This document shows, one piece after another, positions 18,620 to 27,817 of a stretch of 64,000 nucleotides of DNA; position 1 is the stretch's first letter, and every line of letters begins with the position of its first letter. Below the pieces are notes generated by a model, which saw only the letters and a program-made list of their open reading frames with translations, searched no databases and was not told the DNA's origin. This DNA is from Streptomyces sp. NBC_00271 (GTDB lineage Bacteria; Actinomycetota; Actinomycetes; Streptomycetales; Streptomycetaceae), in contig NZ_CP108070.1 in assembly GCF_036178845.1 (NCBI RefSeq), forward strand, positions 372,001-436,000, given 5' to 3'. Made by a program: the position numbers and the translations under genes.

Positions 18620-18961
18620 GTGGCAACGTACGAATTTCCCCCGATGCTGATCGACGCCCAGAACGAGCTTGATCAGGTCCGCGCCGACCTCCGAGCTCTC
18701 TTCGCAAAGGTGCCGTGGTCGGTGGAGCCGATGGACGCGTGGGAGACGCACGAGAACGCGTGGCGGCCGGCGTCCCGTCCCGCCTCGCCCGGCTGGGACC
18801 CGGAGGACGCCGCGGAGATCGCCCGGCTGCGGGCGAGGGAACTCGAACTCGCTGAGGTTCTCGTGTGCCACCCGGCCGAGTTCGCTCCCGGCGATGTACA
18901 GGCCGCCCGCGATGCGCTCAAGCACCACCGCGAGCAGGAGTCGGCCAGCGCGGCAAGCTGA
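18620..18961 (+). CDS. conserved hypothetical protein of Streptomyces
   Basis: The 113-residue product starts VATYEFPPMLIDAQNELDQV and includes WSVEPMDAWE, ASPGWDPEDAAEIARLRARE and VCHPAEF. The alternation of an amphipathic helix, a W-S-x-E-P-M segment and a helical A-R-E-L-E-L segment is a recurrent Streptomyces pattern that I recall without a function. It is cytoplasmic. GTG at 18620 has a weak site (TAGGGGC). An ATG at 18389 in frame is an alternative start. Confidence 0.6.
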   Translation: MATYEFPPMLIDAQNELDQVRADLRALFAKVPWSVEPMDAWETHENAWRPASRPASPGWDPEDAAEIARLRARELELAEVLVCHPAEFAPGDVQAARDALKHHREQESASAAS

Positions 18962-19089
18962 CCAGGCGGCCGAGCAGCTGCGCAGAATCCTCTTGAGCAG
19001 GAGTTCAGACGGCACTTCACCGCGCAGCGGGGGGCTCCGTCCTGGACGACGGACTTGTTTGGGCCGGGCGTCGTGCCGTCGGACACTCC

Positions 19090-19992
19090 GGGCTGCGGCA
19101 TCCCGACGGAACGTCGTCCTAGGCGCCCCGCTGCCGCCGGGCCCGACTTCTTTGCCGCCGCGGTCTTCTTCGCGGTCTTCCTGACGGGCGTCTTCTTCGC
19201 CGGCTTCCTGGCCGCTGGCTTTTTCGGCATCTCGTGGACCTCGGCATCACCCACGTCCTCGCCGCGCGCTGCCTGGGCCTTGCGGACGCTCTCCTGCAGG
19301 GCGGCCATCAGGTCGACGACCTTGCCGCCCGGTTCCTCGGCCTCAGTGCTCGGCTTGGGTGGCTGTCGGCCCTCGGCCTTCGCCTCGAGCACCGCTTCCA
19401 GGGCCTTCCGGTACTCGTCCTGGTAGCCGGAGATGTCGTCCGTCGTCATCGAGTCGATCAGCTGAAGGACTTCGTCGATCTCGGAGTCGTCGACCTTGGC
19501 CTCCTTCGGTGCGAGCTCGGAGGGGTCACGCACCTCGTCGTCCCACTTGAGCACGTGCGCGACCAGCGCCCCGTCCCGCACCCGCAGCAGCACCAGGCGC
19601 TCACGCCCATGCCACGCCAGCTTCGCGACGGCCACCTTCGTGTTGCGGGCCAGCGCCCGGGCGATCAGGGCGTACGGCTTCGCTGCGACTTGGCCGTCGT
19701 ACTGCAGGAAGTAGCTGTCGCCGCTGAGCCGCACCGGGTCGATCGACGCGGCCGGCACGAACGCGACGATCTCTATCGCTTTCGCGGTCGGCAGCGGCAT
19801 CTGTTCCAGCTCTTCGTCCGTGACGGCGACCAGCGTGTCCTTGGAGACCTCGTACCCCTTGCCGATCTCGGCCGCGGACACTTCGCGGTCCTCCGCCTCG
19901 CAGTACTTGCGCACCCGCACCCGGCCCAGGTCCTCAGTATGGACCTGATGGAAACGGACCGAACGGTCCTCGGTGGCGCTCATCAGCTTCAC
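19090..19992 (-). pseudogene. Ku protein (non-homologous end joining), N-terminally truncated
   Basis: The core is well conserved: KLMSATEDRSVRFHQVHTED, RVRVRKYCEAEDREV, EIVAFVPAASIDPVRLSGDS and LIDSMTTDDI. A Lys/Ala-rich tail follows (PAKKTPVRKTAKKTAAAKKS). Bacterial Ku normally starts with 16-18 further residues of the type M-P-R-T-V-W-S-G-A-I-S-F-G-L-V. Here the gene begins at IPVKLM, just after a 10-bp tandem repeat and an integrase relic, without a ribosome binding site at GTG 19992. The frame runs on leftward past 19090 into the neighbouring gene, so the natural C-terminus is also uncertain. Confidence 0.7.
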
Positions 19993-20001
19993 CGGAATGG
20001 T

Positions 20002-20021
20002 TATCTAGAGGTATCTAGAGG
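20002..20021. repeat. 10-bp tandem repeat at the Ku truncation point
   Basis: TATCTAGAGG occurs twice in direct tandem, directly upstream of the truncated ku. It may mark the recombination junction. Confidence 0.6.
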
Positions 20022-20067
20022 TGGTTTCTCGGCGTAGGGCATGTGAGGTCAGGGCTCATTCGGCTGT

Positions 20068-20760
20068 GTGGCTGACGGGTATCTGATAGGTCACTGGCAG
20101 GTCTGGCACGTTAGACCTTTCGTGATCTTTCATGCCGAGCGAGCGACGGTGGCTGGCCCTTCGGGAGTGGCATGGGTGGTGGTGGACGAGCAGTTCCGCC
20201 TGCATCCGGAGTCGACTGCGTACCTGGATGCTGTACGCGGTATGGGTCGGTCGGTGAACACCGAACGGAACTACGCGTACGGTCTGGCTCTCTACCTGAC
20301 CTGGTGTGATGAACGAGCGTTCTCGTGGTCGGACCCAGGTTTCGAGAATCTGCTGAGGCTCCGGAACTGGCTCGTCAGCACGCCGCTGCCGGTGCGGGGC
20401 CGAAGAGTTCAGCCCGTCATCCGGTATCGCAAGGACGGCTAGGCGAACGCCGTGCTGGGGACGATGACGCAGTTCCTTCGGTTCGGGGTTGGCCCAGGCT
20501 GGGTGTCGGAGCGTGTCGCCGCGTCGCTGTCTCAGCCCAAGTACATGCGGTTCCTGCCGGCCGGAGTCGGCGGTTGAGGGTCGGGGCCTTCGCGTGGTTC
20601 AGGAAAGGATGCTGAGGTTCGCCACGACCGACCCCGGGATCGAGTGCGGTTACTCCAGAGCAGGTCGAGTTGATGATCCGGCTGGCCACCGTGCGTAGCC
20701 TCATCCGCCGAGCCTGGACCACCCACCGCTGGGAGGGACGCCCCCGGCGCCGACCCTGAA
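20068..20760 (+). pseudogene. tyrosine recombinase/integrase, N-terminal relic
   Basis: The SAM-like core-binding domain is readable (TAYLDAVRGMGRSVNTERNY and YGLALYLTWCDER), followed by NAVLGTMTQFLRFGVG and SQPKYMRFLPAGV. A TAG codon at about 20441 and a frameshift near 20570 interrupt it. Then TPEQVELMIRLATVR leads into the catalytic domain, which is missing with its R-H-R-Y residues. It adjoins the truncated ku gene and may be what remains of an element inserted there. Confidence 0.55.
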
Positions 20761-20836
20761 CGACCACGTACCTTCCCCCGAGGTGTGGATCGAGCTGCTG
20801 GATGGCCTCAGCGTAGTCCGCTCCGCTTGATCTCCT

Positions 20837-21706
20837 TCAAACCGCGCCCGGGGCGGCTTGCTTCTCCTGCTTGTCTGCAAGGAAGTCGGTGATCCGGTGG
20901 TTCGTCTGGGTGGGCATGGCGGTGGGCATAGCAAAGTGGGTGAGTTCGGCGAGGATCTCGATCCGGGCGTCCGGTACGGCTTTGCGGGCGCAGGCTGCGA
21001 CTTTCGCGGCGTCGTGGGCGTCGCTGCGGCCGGCGAGTAGGACCAGCAGCGGAACGCTCAGTGCCGTCGGGTCCGGGCGACGGCCGACGACCAGTTTCCG
21101 GTTCGCGAAGCCCGAGACCGCCAAGGCATAGAGCCGCTTCCAGCCCAGGTCGGTGTCGGTCCCTGCGGTCTCGCGGTCCAGGTAGACGCGTGCGCGGGCT
21201 TGCGTCGGGCGGAGCAGTATCGGCAGCGAGCGCAGCAGGAAACCCGGGCGGAAGTTGGCGAAACACTGGGTCGGGTCGAGCAGTACCAGCCGATCGACCC
21301 GCCACGCGGCGTGCAGGGCATAGGTCAGGGCGATCCAACCGCCGTAGGAGTGGCCCAGCAGGTGCATGCGGGACACGGTGAGGCCGTCGAGCAGCGCGTC
21401 CAACCAGGCCATCAGGTCGGTGGTGGTGCGCAGCGGGCGTCCACCGGGGATGCTGTGTCCGGCATCGCCCAGGATGTCGACGGCCAGCACCCGGTGGTGC
21501 GTGCCAAGAGCTGGGGCATTGGCGAACCAGACCGCGCCGGTGGAACCGCCACCGTGTAGAAGGAGGACTGGAGTGGCGTCAGCGGGGCCGTAGGCGTGGA
21601 CACGGGTGGTCCCATACGGGGTGGGAACGTCGATCTCGGCGGTACCGGTGGGCCAGCGGGCGAGCAGTGCGTCGTAAGCGGCGAAGAACTCTTGGGATGA
21701 GGACAC
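20837..21706 (-). CDS. alpha/beta hydrolase
   Basis: The product has about 289 residues. The oxyanion segment is VLLLHGGGSTGAVWF, the nucleophile elbow is LLGHSYGGW (Ser), and the likely catalytic His is in LAELTHFAMP near the C-terminus, with an acid in LAGRSDAHD. The substrate is unknown. GTG at 21706 (VSSSQEFFAAYD) is preferred because a TTG at 21739 would start inside the palindromic operator. It is divergent from a marR gene with the operator between, so it is probably repressed by that regulator. Confidence 0.8.
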   Translation of the reverse strand: MSSSQEFFAAYDALLARWPTGTAEIDVPTPYGTTRVHAYGPADATPVLLLHGGGSTGAVWFANAPALGTHHRVLAVDILGDAGHSIPGGRPLRTTTDLMAWLDALLDGLTVSRMHLLGHSYGGWIALTYALHAAWRVDRLVLLDPTQCFANFRPGFLLRSLPILLRPTQARARVYLDRETAGTDTDLGWKRLYALAVSGFANRKLVVGRRPDPTALSVPLLVLLAGRSDAHDAAKVAACARKAVPDARIEILAELTHFAMPTAMPTQTNHRITDFLADKQEKQAAPGAV

Positions 21707-21738
21707 AGTGAACCCCCGGAGAATCGTCTCGTTGACCA

Positions 21739-21761
21739 AGTATCTCGCTTAGCGAGATACT
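21739..21761. promoter_or_regulatory. MarR-type operator palindrome
   Basis: AGTATCTCGCT and its exact complement AGCGAGATACT are separated by one T, between the divergent hydrolase and marR starts. The palindrome covers the likely promoters and ends 6 bp before the marR GTG, as expected for an autorepressed MarR pair. Confidence 0.7.
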
Positions 21762-21767
21762 AGCCCG

Positions 21768-22295
21768 GTGAGTGATGACATCAACCCCGCGATGCGGCTG
21801 GTCCATCTACTGCGCGCAGTGACCGTGGAACTCGATCTGCGCGGCGCCGAGTTCGCCGCGAAAAACGGCCTGCACCCGACCGATCTGCGGGCCCTCATCC
21901 ACCTGCTTGACGCCGACCGGGCGTGCACCGATGTCACCCCGGGACGACTCGGTGCGGCGCTGCGGCTCAACTCGGCCGGCACCACTGCCCTGCTCGACCG
22001 GCTGGAGCGCCTGGGGCTCGTCCGCCGCAGGCGCGATGAAAACGACCGACGGCGCGTCGTACTGACGGTGGAGCAGAAAGCCGTGGAGCTGGGTCGGTCC
22101 TTCTTCGGCCCGCTCATCGCCAACCTGGTCGAGGCGACCGAGGACTTCACCCCGGGCGAACTGGACATCGTTCACCGCTACCTGACCGCCGCCCTTCGAG
22201 CAGCCGCTCCCGGCTACGACGCGTCGACGCCCGCAGCCACCGCCGCGATGCCGCCAACACCACAGCCGTTCCCACAGCGGTTCGGTCAGCCATGA
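21768..22295 (+). CDS. MarR-family transcriptional regulator
   Basis: The product has about 175 residues. The winged helix spans roughly residues 45-105: VTPGRLGAALRLNSAGTTAL, LLDRLERLGLVRRRRDENDR, RRVVLTVEQKA. Flanking helices dimerise. It is divergent from the alpha/beta hydrolase across a palindrome, so it probably represses both. No Shine-Dalgarno is visible before GTG 21768, so the mRNA may be leaderless. The last 15 residues (PPTPQPFPQRFGQP) run into an IS-end relic and may not be original. Confidence 0.82.
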   Translation: MSDDINPAMRLVHLLRAVTVELDLRGAEFAAKNGLHPTDLRALIHLLDADRACTDVTPGRLGAALRLNSAGTTALLDRLERLGLVRRRRDENDRRRVVLTVEQKAVELGRSFFGPLIANLVEATEDFTPGELDIVHRYLTAALRAAAPGYDASTPAATAAMPPTPQPFPQRFGQP

Positions 22296-22310
22296 TGGCA
22301 GCGCAGGCAC
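22263..22310 (-). mobile_element. 5' tip of an IS transposase gene
   Basis: Sixteen codons (VPALPSWLTEPLWERL) match the conserved start of a Streptomyces IS5-like transposase. Related sequence lies at 7800-7848. Nothing else of the element remains. Confidence 0.4.
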
Positions 22311-22420
22311 ATGATCTGGCAGTGGCGTGAGATGCCGCGGGAGTTCGGTGCCTGGTCGACCGTTTCGAACCGCTTCCGGCAGTGGCAACCGCTGCGAGGC
22401 TACCGTCCTCGTTGCCGCCA

Positions 22421-22963
22421 TCAACGAGTGGTTGTGACGAACTGGTCCGACGACAGCTCGAACACCCGGACTCGCCGACCGCCGGTGGGATTGACGGTCT
22501 CACGGACCGGATGCATCCCCAGTTTGGTCATGATCCGTTCGGAGGCGTCGTTGCCCACTTGAGTGATGCTGACGATCCGCTCCAGCCCTCGCTCTTCGAA
22601 CCCGAACCGTACAGCGGCCGCAGCGGCCTCGGTGGCCAAGCCCTGCCCCCAATGGGAACGTCCTAGCCGCCAGCCGACCTCAACCGCCGGCAGTACCTCC
22701 GGCAAGAAGTGGGGCACCGAAAGGCCGGTAAACCCGGCCAGCTCGCCAGTGGACCGGATCTCCACGGCGAACAGGCCGAAGCCCTGTGACTCCCACTCGC
22801 TCTCCCATGCCTCGATCCGGCTGCGAGTCTGTTGTTCGTCACGGACACTGCCGTCACGGATCCACCGCATGACCTCAGGGTCGGCATTGATGGCAGCCAT
22901 GGGCGCAACGTCTTCCTCGCGCCAGCGACGCAGGATCAAACGGGGAGTTTCAAGCGTGGCCAT
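22421..22963 (-). CDS. GNAT N-acetyltransferase (RimJ/RimL type)
   Basis: The 180-residue product has the GNAT_3 layout: LETPRLILRRWREEDVAPMA at the start, VGWRLGRSHWGQGLATEAAA as the acetyl-CoA motif A, then ERIVSITQVGNDASERIMTK and LGMHPVRET. It acetylates an amino group of an unknown substrate. ATG 22963 is chosen since family similarity begins there. It lies in tandem with a second GNAT gene 63 bp upstream. Confidence 0.82.
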   Translation of the reverse strand: MATLETPRLILRRWREEDVAPMAAINADPEVMRWIRDGSVRDEQQTRSRIEAWESEWESQGFGLFAVEIRSTGELAGFTGLSVPHFLPEVLPAVEVGWRLGRSHWGQGLATEAAAAAVRFGFEERGLERIVSITQVGNDASERIMTKLGMHPVRETVNPTGGRRVRVFELSSDQFVTTTR

Positions 22964-23026
22964 CGAATCATTCTGGATCACAAATGGACTCTCCGTCATC
23001 CTCACCAGGCACTTTCGATGCCCGCC

Positions 23027-23542
23027 CTAGGGGATGGCCACCGGCTCCGCGCAAAGGTCGATGGTGAACGCCACCCGGTCGAGTCCGGGACCGTCGTAGT
23101 CCGGCTTCACGGCTGAGGCCATGAAGCCGAGTCGGGTGTGAAATGCCCGTGACGCAGTGTTCTCCGGGCTGGTGATGCAGTGCACGTAACGGCGCCCGTG
23201 TGACCGAGCGAGCGCGAAGAAGGCCCGGTAAAGAGCACGCCCGACACCCTGCCCGTGCAGCGGCGGGTCTACGCCGACGAAGTGCACATAGGCGGTTTCG
23301 GGCTCTGTCTGCGACAGGAAGCCGACCAGGAAGGCGGCAACTTCTCCACTGCCGCGTTCGACCAGAAAACTGGTGGTGGTGAAGTGCTGGAAATACAGCC
23401 GGGGCAGAAGCAGCGCACGTTCCGTCGCCCCGGCCTCCCCCTTCAAGCCACCCCACCACGTGTCCAGTACGGCGAGCACGCGGAGATGGTCTTCGTCGGC
23501 AAGGTGTCGGACCCTCAGGCCAGCGGGAAGATCGTCGATCAT
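23027..23542 (-). CDS. GNAT N-acetyltransferase
   Basis: The 171-residue product contains a clear acetyl-CoA-binding motif (VGVDPPLHGQGVGRALYRAF) and the C-terminal part HCITSPENTASRAFHTRLGF. The beta strands before it (VAAFLVGFLSQ and ETAYVHFVGV) fit the GNAT fold. The substrate is unknown. It is transcribed in the same direction as the GNAT gene downstream, probably as one unit. Confidence 0.82.
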   Translation of the reverse strand: MIDDLPAGLRVRHLADEDHLRVLAVLDTWWGGLKGEAGATERALLLPRLYFQHFTTTSFLVERGSGEVAAFLVGFLSQTEPETAYVHFVGVDPPLHGQGVGRALYRAFFALARSHGRRYVHCITSPENTASRAFHTRLGFMASAVKPDYDGPGLDRVAFTIDLCAEPVAIP

Positions 23543-23846
23543 CTGTGCAGTCTGTCAGCCGCGCGAGGCGGATCGCGAACTTGGCCGCTGCTGGCCGCGA
23601 CGACTCAAAGGTGCGCACGACAAGCCGACAGCGGCCACGTTCAGTTACCTCAGTAACTGGCCGTACTTAGAGGTCGCACAGATAGGCGGTCGACAGACGG
23701 GGACAGACACGGTTCCGTGATCATGGAGTTGCGACGCCCTGTGAGCCGACCTCTGTCTTGTGACAGCGAATCTCGTTCGATTGCCACTGAACTTTGACCA
23801 CCGGTACTCATCAGCCCCCTTGGAATCGATCATCTAGGCTGACGCG
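23543..23846. other. intergenic region without recognisable gene
   Basis: Lies between divergent genes (GNAT leftward, methyltransferase rightward) and should contain both promoters. No operator-like palindrome was found. Confidence 0.4.
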
Positions 23847-24698
23847 GTGACTGATGAGCAGGAGCGGGTGCAGCCGTCGGGAGTGTGGGCCACAGCGGTC
23901 GGGGTGGCCAGGGTGCGGGCGCTGGAGACCGAGCGGGAGAACGCGTTGTTCCGCGACCCACTGGCACAGGCCTTCGCCACCGCCGGTGGCCTATGGCCCT
24001 CCTCGCCGCCGCTGCCCGATGACGAGGCCGCGCGCCGCCGCCGGCTGGCGGTGTCGTTCTCCATTGTCATCAGGACGAAGTTCCTCGACGACCTGTTGCA
24101 GCAGGCCTCCGCGTCCGGGGTCCGGCAGGTCGTGCTGCTCGGCGCTGGCATGGACAGCCGGGCCTTCCGGATGGAGTGGCCCGAGGGCACCCGGCTGTTC
24201 GAGGTCGACACCGCCGCACCACTGGACTTCAAGGCTTCGGTGTTACGCCAGGAGCGGGCCGTCGCATGCTGCGAGCGGATCACCGTCGCGGTGGATCTGC
24301 ATGAGGACTGGCCAGGCGAGCTGGCCGCCGCAGGGCACGACCCGGCCGTGCCGACCGCGTGGATCGCCGAAGGACTGCTGATCTATCTGCCCGAGGACGC
24401 GGTGGAGCTGCTGCTGGCCCGGATCAGCGCGCAGTCGGCGGCAGGAAGTTGGATGGGGCTGACATTGGGCTCGCGCGGCGTGATCGAGCGTTTTGGCGGG
24501 GACGCCGAGCCGGGATCGCCGGCGTCCATGTGGGTCTCGGAGATGCCCGACGACCCGGTGGGCTGGCTGGCCGGGCACGGCTGGGAGGCTGACAGCCACA
24601 CCCTGCGCGAGCGCGCTGCCGCCTACGGCCGCCCGATCAGCACCCCGCCGCAGCGTGAGGAGCGGCCCGGCGGACTGATCTCGGCGGTCCGCTGGTAA
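23847..24698 (+). CDS. class I SAM-dependent methyltransferase (TIGR00027/LCM-like)
   Basis: The 283-residue product starts with TAVGVARVRALETERENALF and RDPLAQAF, typical of the leucine carboxyl methyltransferase-like actinobacterial family. The SAM motif is VVLLGAGMDSRAFRMEWPEG and the acidic residue after strand 2 is FEVDTAAPL. TAWIAEGLLIYLPEDAVELL is the conserved post-motif segment. These enzymes are often annotated as putative O-methyltransferases; the substrate is unknown. Confidence 0.85.
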   Translation: MTDEQERVQPSGVWATAVGVARVRALETERENALFRDPLAQAFATAGGLWPSSPPLPDDEAARRRRLAVSFSIVIRTKFLDDLLQQASASGVRQVVLLGAGMDSRAFRMEWPEGTRLFEVDTAAPLDFKASVLRQERAVACCERITVAVDLHEDWPGELAAAGHDPAVPTAWIAEGLLIYLPEDAVELLLARISAQSAAGSWMGLTLGSRGVIERFGGDAEPGSPASMWVSEMPDDPVGWLAGHGWEADSHTLRERAAAYGRPISTPPQREERPGGLISAVRW

Positions 24699-24878
24699 AC
24701 GCCTCCAGGCGGTCAAACTTCAGTGGCAATCGGTCAAGGTCACTGTCACAGGACACAGTCCAGCCCCACCGAGAGGGGCGAATCCCACAGATTGATCACG
24801 ACTCGATATGGGCCCTAGGATCCCGCAGCCGATACTCGAGTTGACGACCTACGTTGACGAGACTGACCTTACGTCCTT

Positions 24879-25322
24879 TCAGCTCATGTCCCCGTCTGGT
24901 GTCTCAGGCTCGTGGCATTTCTTCCGGGTCGGTTTCGGCAGTCGACCAGCTGCTTCTGCCCACGCACGCTGGGCTGGTGCCCGCTCCATGCGGCTTGCGA
25001 TGTCCGTCTTGAACGTGGCGTCCAAGGTCTCCGGGAGCTTGCTGAAGGTGGCGGGGAGCACGTCGAGCAGGCTCAAGAACTGTTCGCCGCTCGGGGCCGT
25101 CAGCAGCAGTTCGCATCTCCAGTGCGGCGACACCTCGGGGCGATGGCTGAGGTGATGGACGAGTGCGGGGAACAAGTAGTGCGTCGCTCCGGGAACGAGG
25201 TGGTCCCGAAGCCAGTCGACCGGAAGCCGCTGGCTGAAGCCGTATGCACCGGCCTCCCTCTCCAGGTCGAGGAGCTGTTCGGTGTCGACTGCCCGGATCG
25301 TGCGGGGAAGGGTTGGGGCCAT
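24879..25322 (-). CDS. hypothetical protein
   Basis: The 147-residue soluble product starts MAPTLPRTIRAVDTEQLLDL and contains LPVDWLRDHLVPGATHYLFP, SPHWRCELLLTAPSGEQFLS and LLDVLPATF. Codon use is normal for the window. I do not recognise the family. No signal peptide or membrane segment. No partner gene is adjacent. Confidence 0.5.
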   Translation of the reverse strand: MAPTLPRTIRAVDTEQLLDLEREAGAYGFSQRLPVDWLRDHLVPGATHYLFPALVHHLSHRPEVSPHWRCELLLTAPSGEQFLSLLDVLPATFSKLPETLDATFKTDIASRMERAPAQRAWAEAAGRLPKPTRKKCHEPETPDGDMS

Positions 25323-25853
25323 GCGGTGATGATGCCAAGAAGCCGCCGCGGGGCCGAGAGGTCAGCGGAGCCGGGCTATAGCCAAGGTGCCAACGCTGGC
25401 TCCCCGCGTTGAGGGATCTCCCCTTCCGCCACTCGGAAGAGTGAACGCTCCGAGCTGCAAGTCTTGCAGGGTCTCGCGGTTGGTGTCGGAGACCGCCCTC
25501 GTGACCTGCTGTTCTTCCGTCGCCTCATGGCGTGTCGGACATGGGAGCCTCAGCTTTGTGTCGCTTCCTCGGCGGTCTGTCTTGATCGGAGCAGACCGCC
25601 GGGCTTGTGACCTGGGCTGTCGCGCACCTTCCGAGTCAGCAGCCCGCAGGTCTCCCACCTGTGCGGGTGCCAGGTGGTTTGGGGACGAGCGCAGTGTCGG
25701 GGCGGAAGTGCGGGCAGGCGTCGACGCCGTCGGCGAGGGCCTGGACGCGGGCTGCCGGAGCGGAACTCGCGTGGACAAGCCTCCGGGTGTGTGACCCGCT
25801 CGATCGCGCCGTGCGGTCAATGAGCTTTCCCAGACCCCCGTCGGACGGGTGGA
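25323..25853. other. no recognisable gene
   Basis: About 530 bp downstream of the PIG-L gene. Neither strand shows a coherent protein; frames are short or Arg/Pro-rich. Confidence 0.4.
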
Positions 25854-26687
25854 TCAGCGCAGTCCGGCGAAGAGATCGTTCTCGGGTATGGCCGCGCCGG
25901 TGGCGTCCTGGACACGTACGAAGGTCTCCATGCCCATCAACTCGCCGAACCTCTCCTTGCCCATCTTGAGGAAGAAGATGTTCTCGCCCTGACTGGCGTG
26001 CGCGGCCAACGCGTCGAACTTCTGACCGCTGAACGCGGTGGCGTCCACCCACGTGGTGATCTCATCGTCGGGGAGGCCGATCTTGGCCATCGCGGCGGCC
26101 TCGGCGGGATCCGGCTCCGGCATGTCCTCATGAAACTCGCGCATGATCTCGCCGAACCGCTGCATCATCGAGCGGGGCATCGTGGTCCAGTACACCTTTG
26201 GTGTCAGCGCGGTCATCTCCAGTGCCGCCATCGTGATGCGGTGGGCCTGGATGTGGTCGGGGTGGCCGTAGAAGCCGTTCTCGTCGTAGGTGACGACCAC
26301 ATCAGGTCGGTAGTGCCGCATGAGTTCCGCGAGTCGGGCCGCGCCTTCCTGCACGGGGGTCTGCCAGAAGGATCCGGGGGCGTCGTTGCTCGGCCAGCCC
26401 GTCATCCCGGAGTCGGCATAGTCCAGCATCTCCAGATCGCTGACCTTCAGGACGTCACAGCTCGCCTCAAGTTCTTGACGGCGCATCAAGGCGACCGCCG
26501 CCGTATCGTGCCCGGGATCGCCCGGCTTGACACCTCCCGGTCCGTCACCGCAACCGCCGTCGGTACACGTCACGAGAACCGTGCGGATGCCTTCCGCCGC
26601 GTACCGCGCGAGGACCCCTCCGGTTCCGGTGGCCTCGTCGTCGGGGTGGGCGTGTACTGCCATGAGCGTCAAGGGCCGGTCAGTCAT
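25854..26687 (-). CDS. PIG-L family deacetylase
   Basis: The 277-residue product has the zinc-binding motifs of PIG-L/MshB-type N-acetyl-hexosamine deacetylases: AVHAHPDDEATG at residues 11-22 and GFYGHPDHIQAHR near residue 145. VVVTYDENG precedes the second motif. Known family members act in mycothiol, glycolipid or antibiotic pathways; the substrate here is open. The start at 26687 follows AGGAGGA with 8-nt spacing, which rules out the longer upstream frame. Confidence 0.87.
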   Translation of the reverse strand: MTDRPLTLMAVHAHPDDEATGTGGVLARYAAEGIRTVLVTCTDGGCGDGPGGVKPGDPGHDTAAVALMRRQELEASCDVLKVSDLEMLDYADSGMTGWPSNDAPGSFWQTPVQEGAARLAELMRHYRPDVVVTYDENGFYGHPDHIQAHRITMAALEMTALTPKVYWTTMPRSMMQRFGEIMREFHEDMPEPDPAEAAAMAKIGLPDDEITTWVDATAFSGQKFDALAAHASQGENIFFLKMGKERFGELMGMETFVRVQDATGAAIPENDLFAGLR

Positions 26688-27009
26688 GAAACAGTCCTCC
26701 TGCAGAAATACGTCGTGGTCCGAGTGCGCGGCGGGCGTACCGCGACCCTGGGGCCCGGATCCTGGTGGGGCGGACGACCTTGTGGTCTCCGTGTTCCCCG
26801 CCCGTGCGGCGCCGGTCCCTCGGTCGATGCAACCGCGCCGGACGGACCGGCTGTTCCCGGCGCGGCCGCTTGGCCTTCCAGGCGTCGGCGTTTCAACGCG
26901 AACGAGGTACAGGCGCGACCTGCATGTCTCAGCGCCACATCGGATCCGACTTCCATCCGGCACCAGTCGTGAGATTCCGACACGTAATTTGAGACCCTAC
27001 AAGTCTGCT
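26688..27009. other. intergenic region without recognisable gene
   Basis: Upstream of the PIG-L gene; presumably holds its promoter. No coherent frame seen on either strand. Confidence 0.4.
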
Positions 27010-27650
27010 TTATGGCTGGGCCATGTCGACGAAGCGGGAGTAGTGGCCCAAGGCGACCGTGACGGTCGCGGTGGGCCCGTGACGGTGCTTGGCGACGATG
27101 AAGTCGGCCTCGCCGGCCCTGGGCGAGTCTTTCTCGTACGCGTCCTCGCGGTGCAGGAGGATCACGACGTCGGCGTTGTCCTCGAGGGCTCCGGAGTCCC
27201 GCAGATCGTTGATCATCGGCTTCCTGTCGACGCGCTGCTCGGGACTGCGGTTGAGGGTGGAGATCACGACGATCGGGAGGCGGAGCTCCTTAGCGAGGAG
27301 TTTCAGGCAGCGGGCGATCTCGGAGATCTCCTCATAGCGGGGGCCGAGCGGCCTGGTGCCGTAGTGAGCAGGTGCACGGCATCGACGACGATGAGCCGCA
27401 CGCCTGCCCGGGCCTGCAGGTAGCGGCAGTGGGCGCGCAGGTCGTGGACGTTGGAGTAGGAGCCGTCCTGGATGTAGACCGGGGCGGCGCAGACGTCCGG
27501 CATTCGCCGGGCAAGGCGGGTCCAGTCCTCGTCGGTCATGGTGCCGGAGCGCATGTGGTGCAGCGCGACGCGGGCTTCGGCGGACAGGATCCGCATGCCG
27601 ATCTCGTTGCGGTCGGCTTCGAGAGAGAACACGGCGCTGGGCACGATGAC
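27010..27650 (-). pseudogene. DnaB-like replicative helicase, C-terminal fragment with frameshift
   Basis: The frame from 27644 reads FSLEADRNEIGMRILSAEAR, MTDEDWTRLARRMPD and RLIVVDAVHLL. After a frameshift near 27340-27360 it continues with EISEIARCLKLLAKELRLPI, VVISTLNRSPEQR, LEDNADVVILLHREDAYEKD and RFVDMAQ. This is the RecA-like core of DnaB, but the N-terminal domain and the Walker A P-loop are missing. It cannot be functional. The 5' end is joined to an IS6-like fragment. Confidence 0.72.
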
Positions 27651-27654
27651 CCCG

Positions 27655-27730
27655 CGCTGAGCAGCAGCTCCTCCACCTCATACAGCCACACCGCATGGGC
27701 GGTGATCTCCGCCGGGAACCTGAACCCCTT
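27655..27730 (-). pseudogene. IS6-family transposase fragment
   Basis: The reverse strand encodes KGFRFPAEITAHAVWLYEVE followed by ELLL, matching the N-terminus of IS6/IS26-type transposases (Y-R-F-P-x-E-x-I-x-H-x-V-W-L-Y) with a short internal deletion. It abuts the truncated DnaB fragment, suggesting IS-mediated truncation. Confidence 0.45.
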
Positions 27731-27817
27731 CTACGACACCGCCGCCCCGGTCCCCACAGCCAGCCCTCCCCGGTGATCAACAAACCCGGCGATCATCCCA
27801 GCCCCAAGGCCACCAGC

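Noticed and set aside
20002..20021. TATCTAGAGG tandem repeat as an integrase attachment site
   Set aside because: It lies near an integrase relic, but no second copy was found elsewhere and no element boundary can be drawn.
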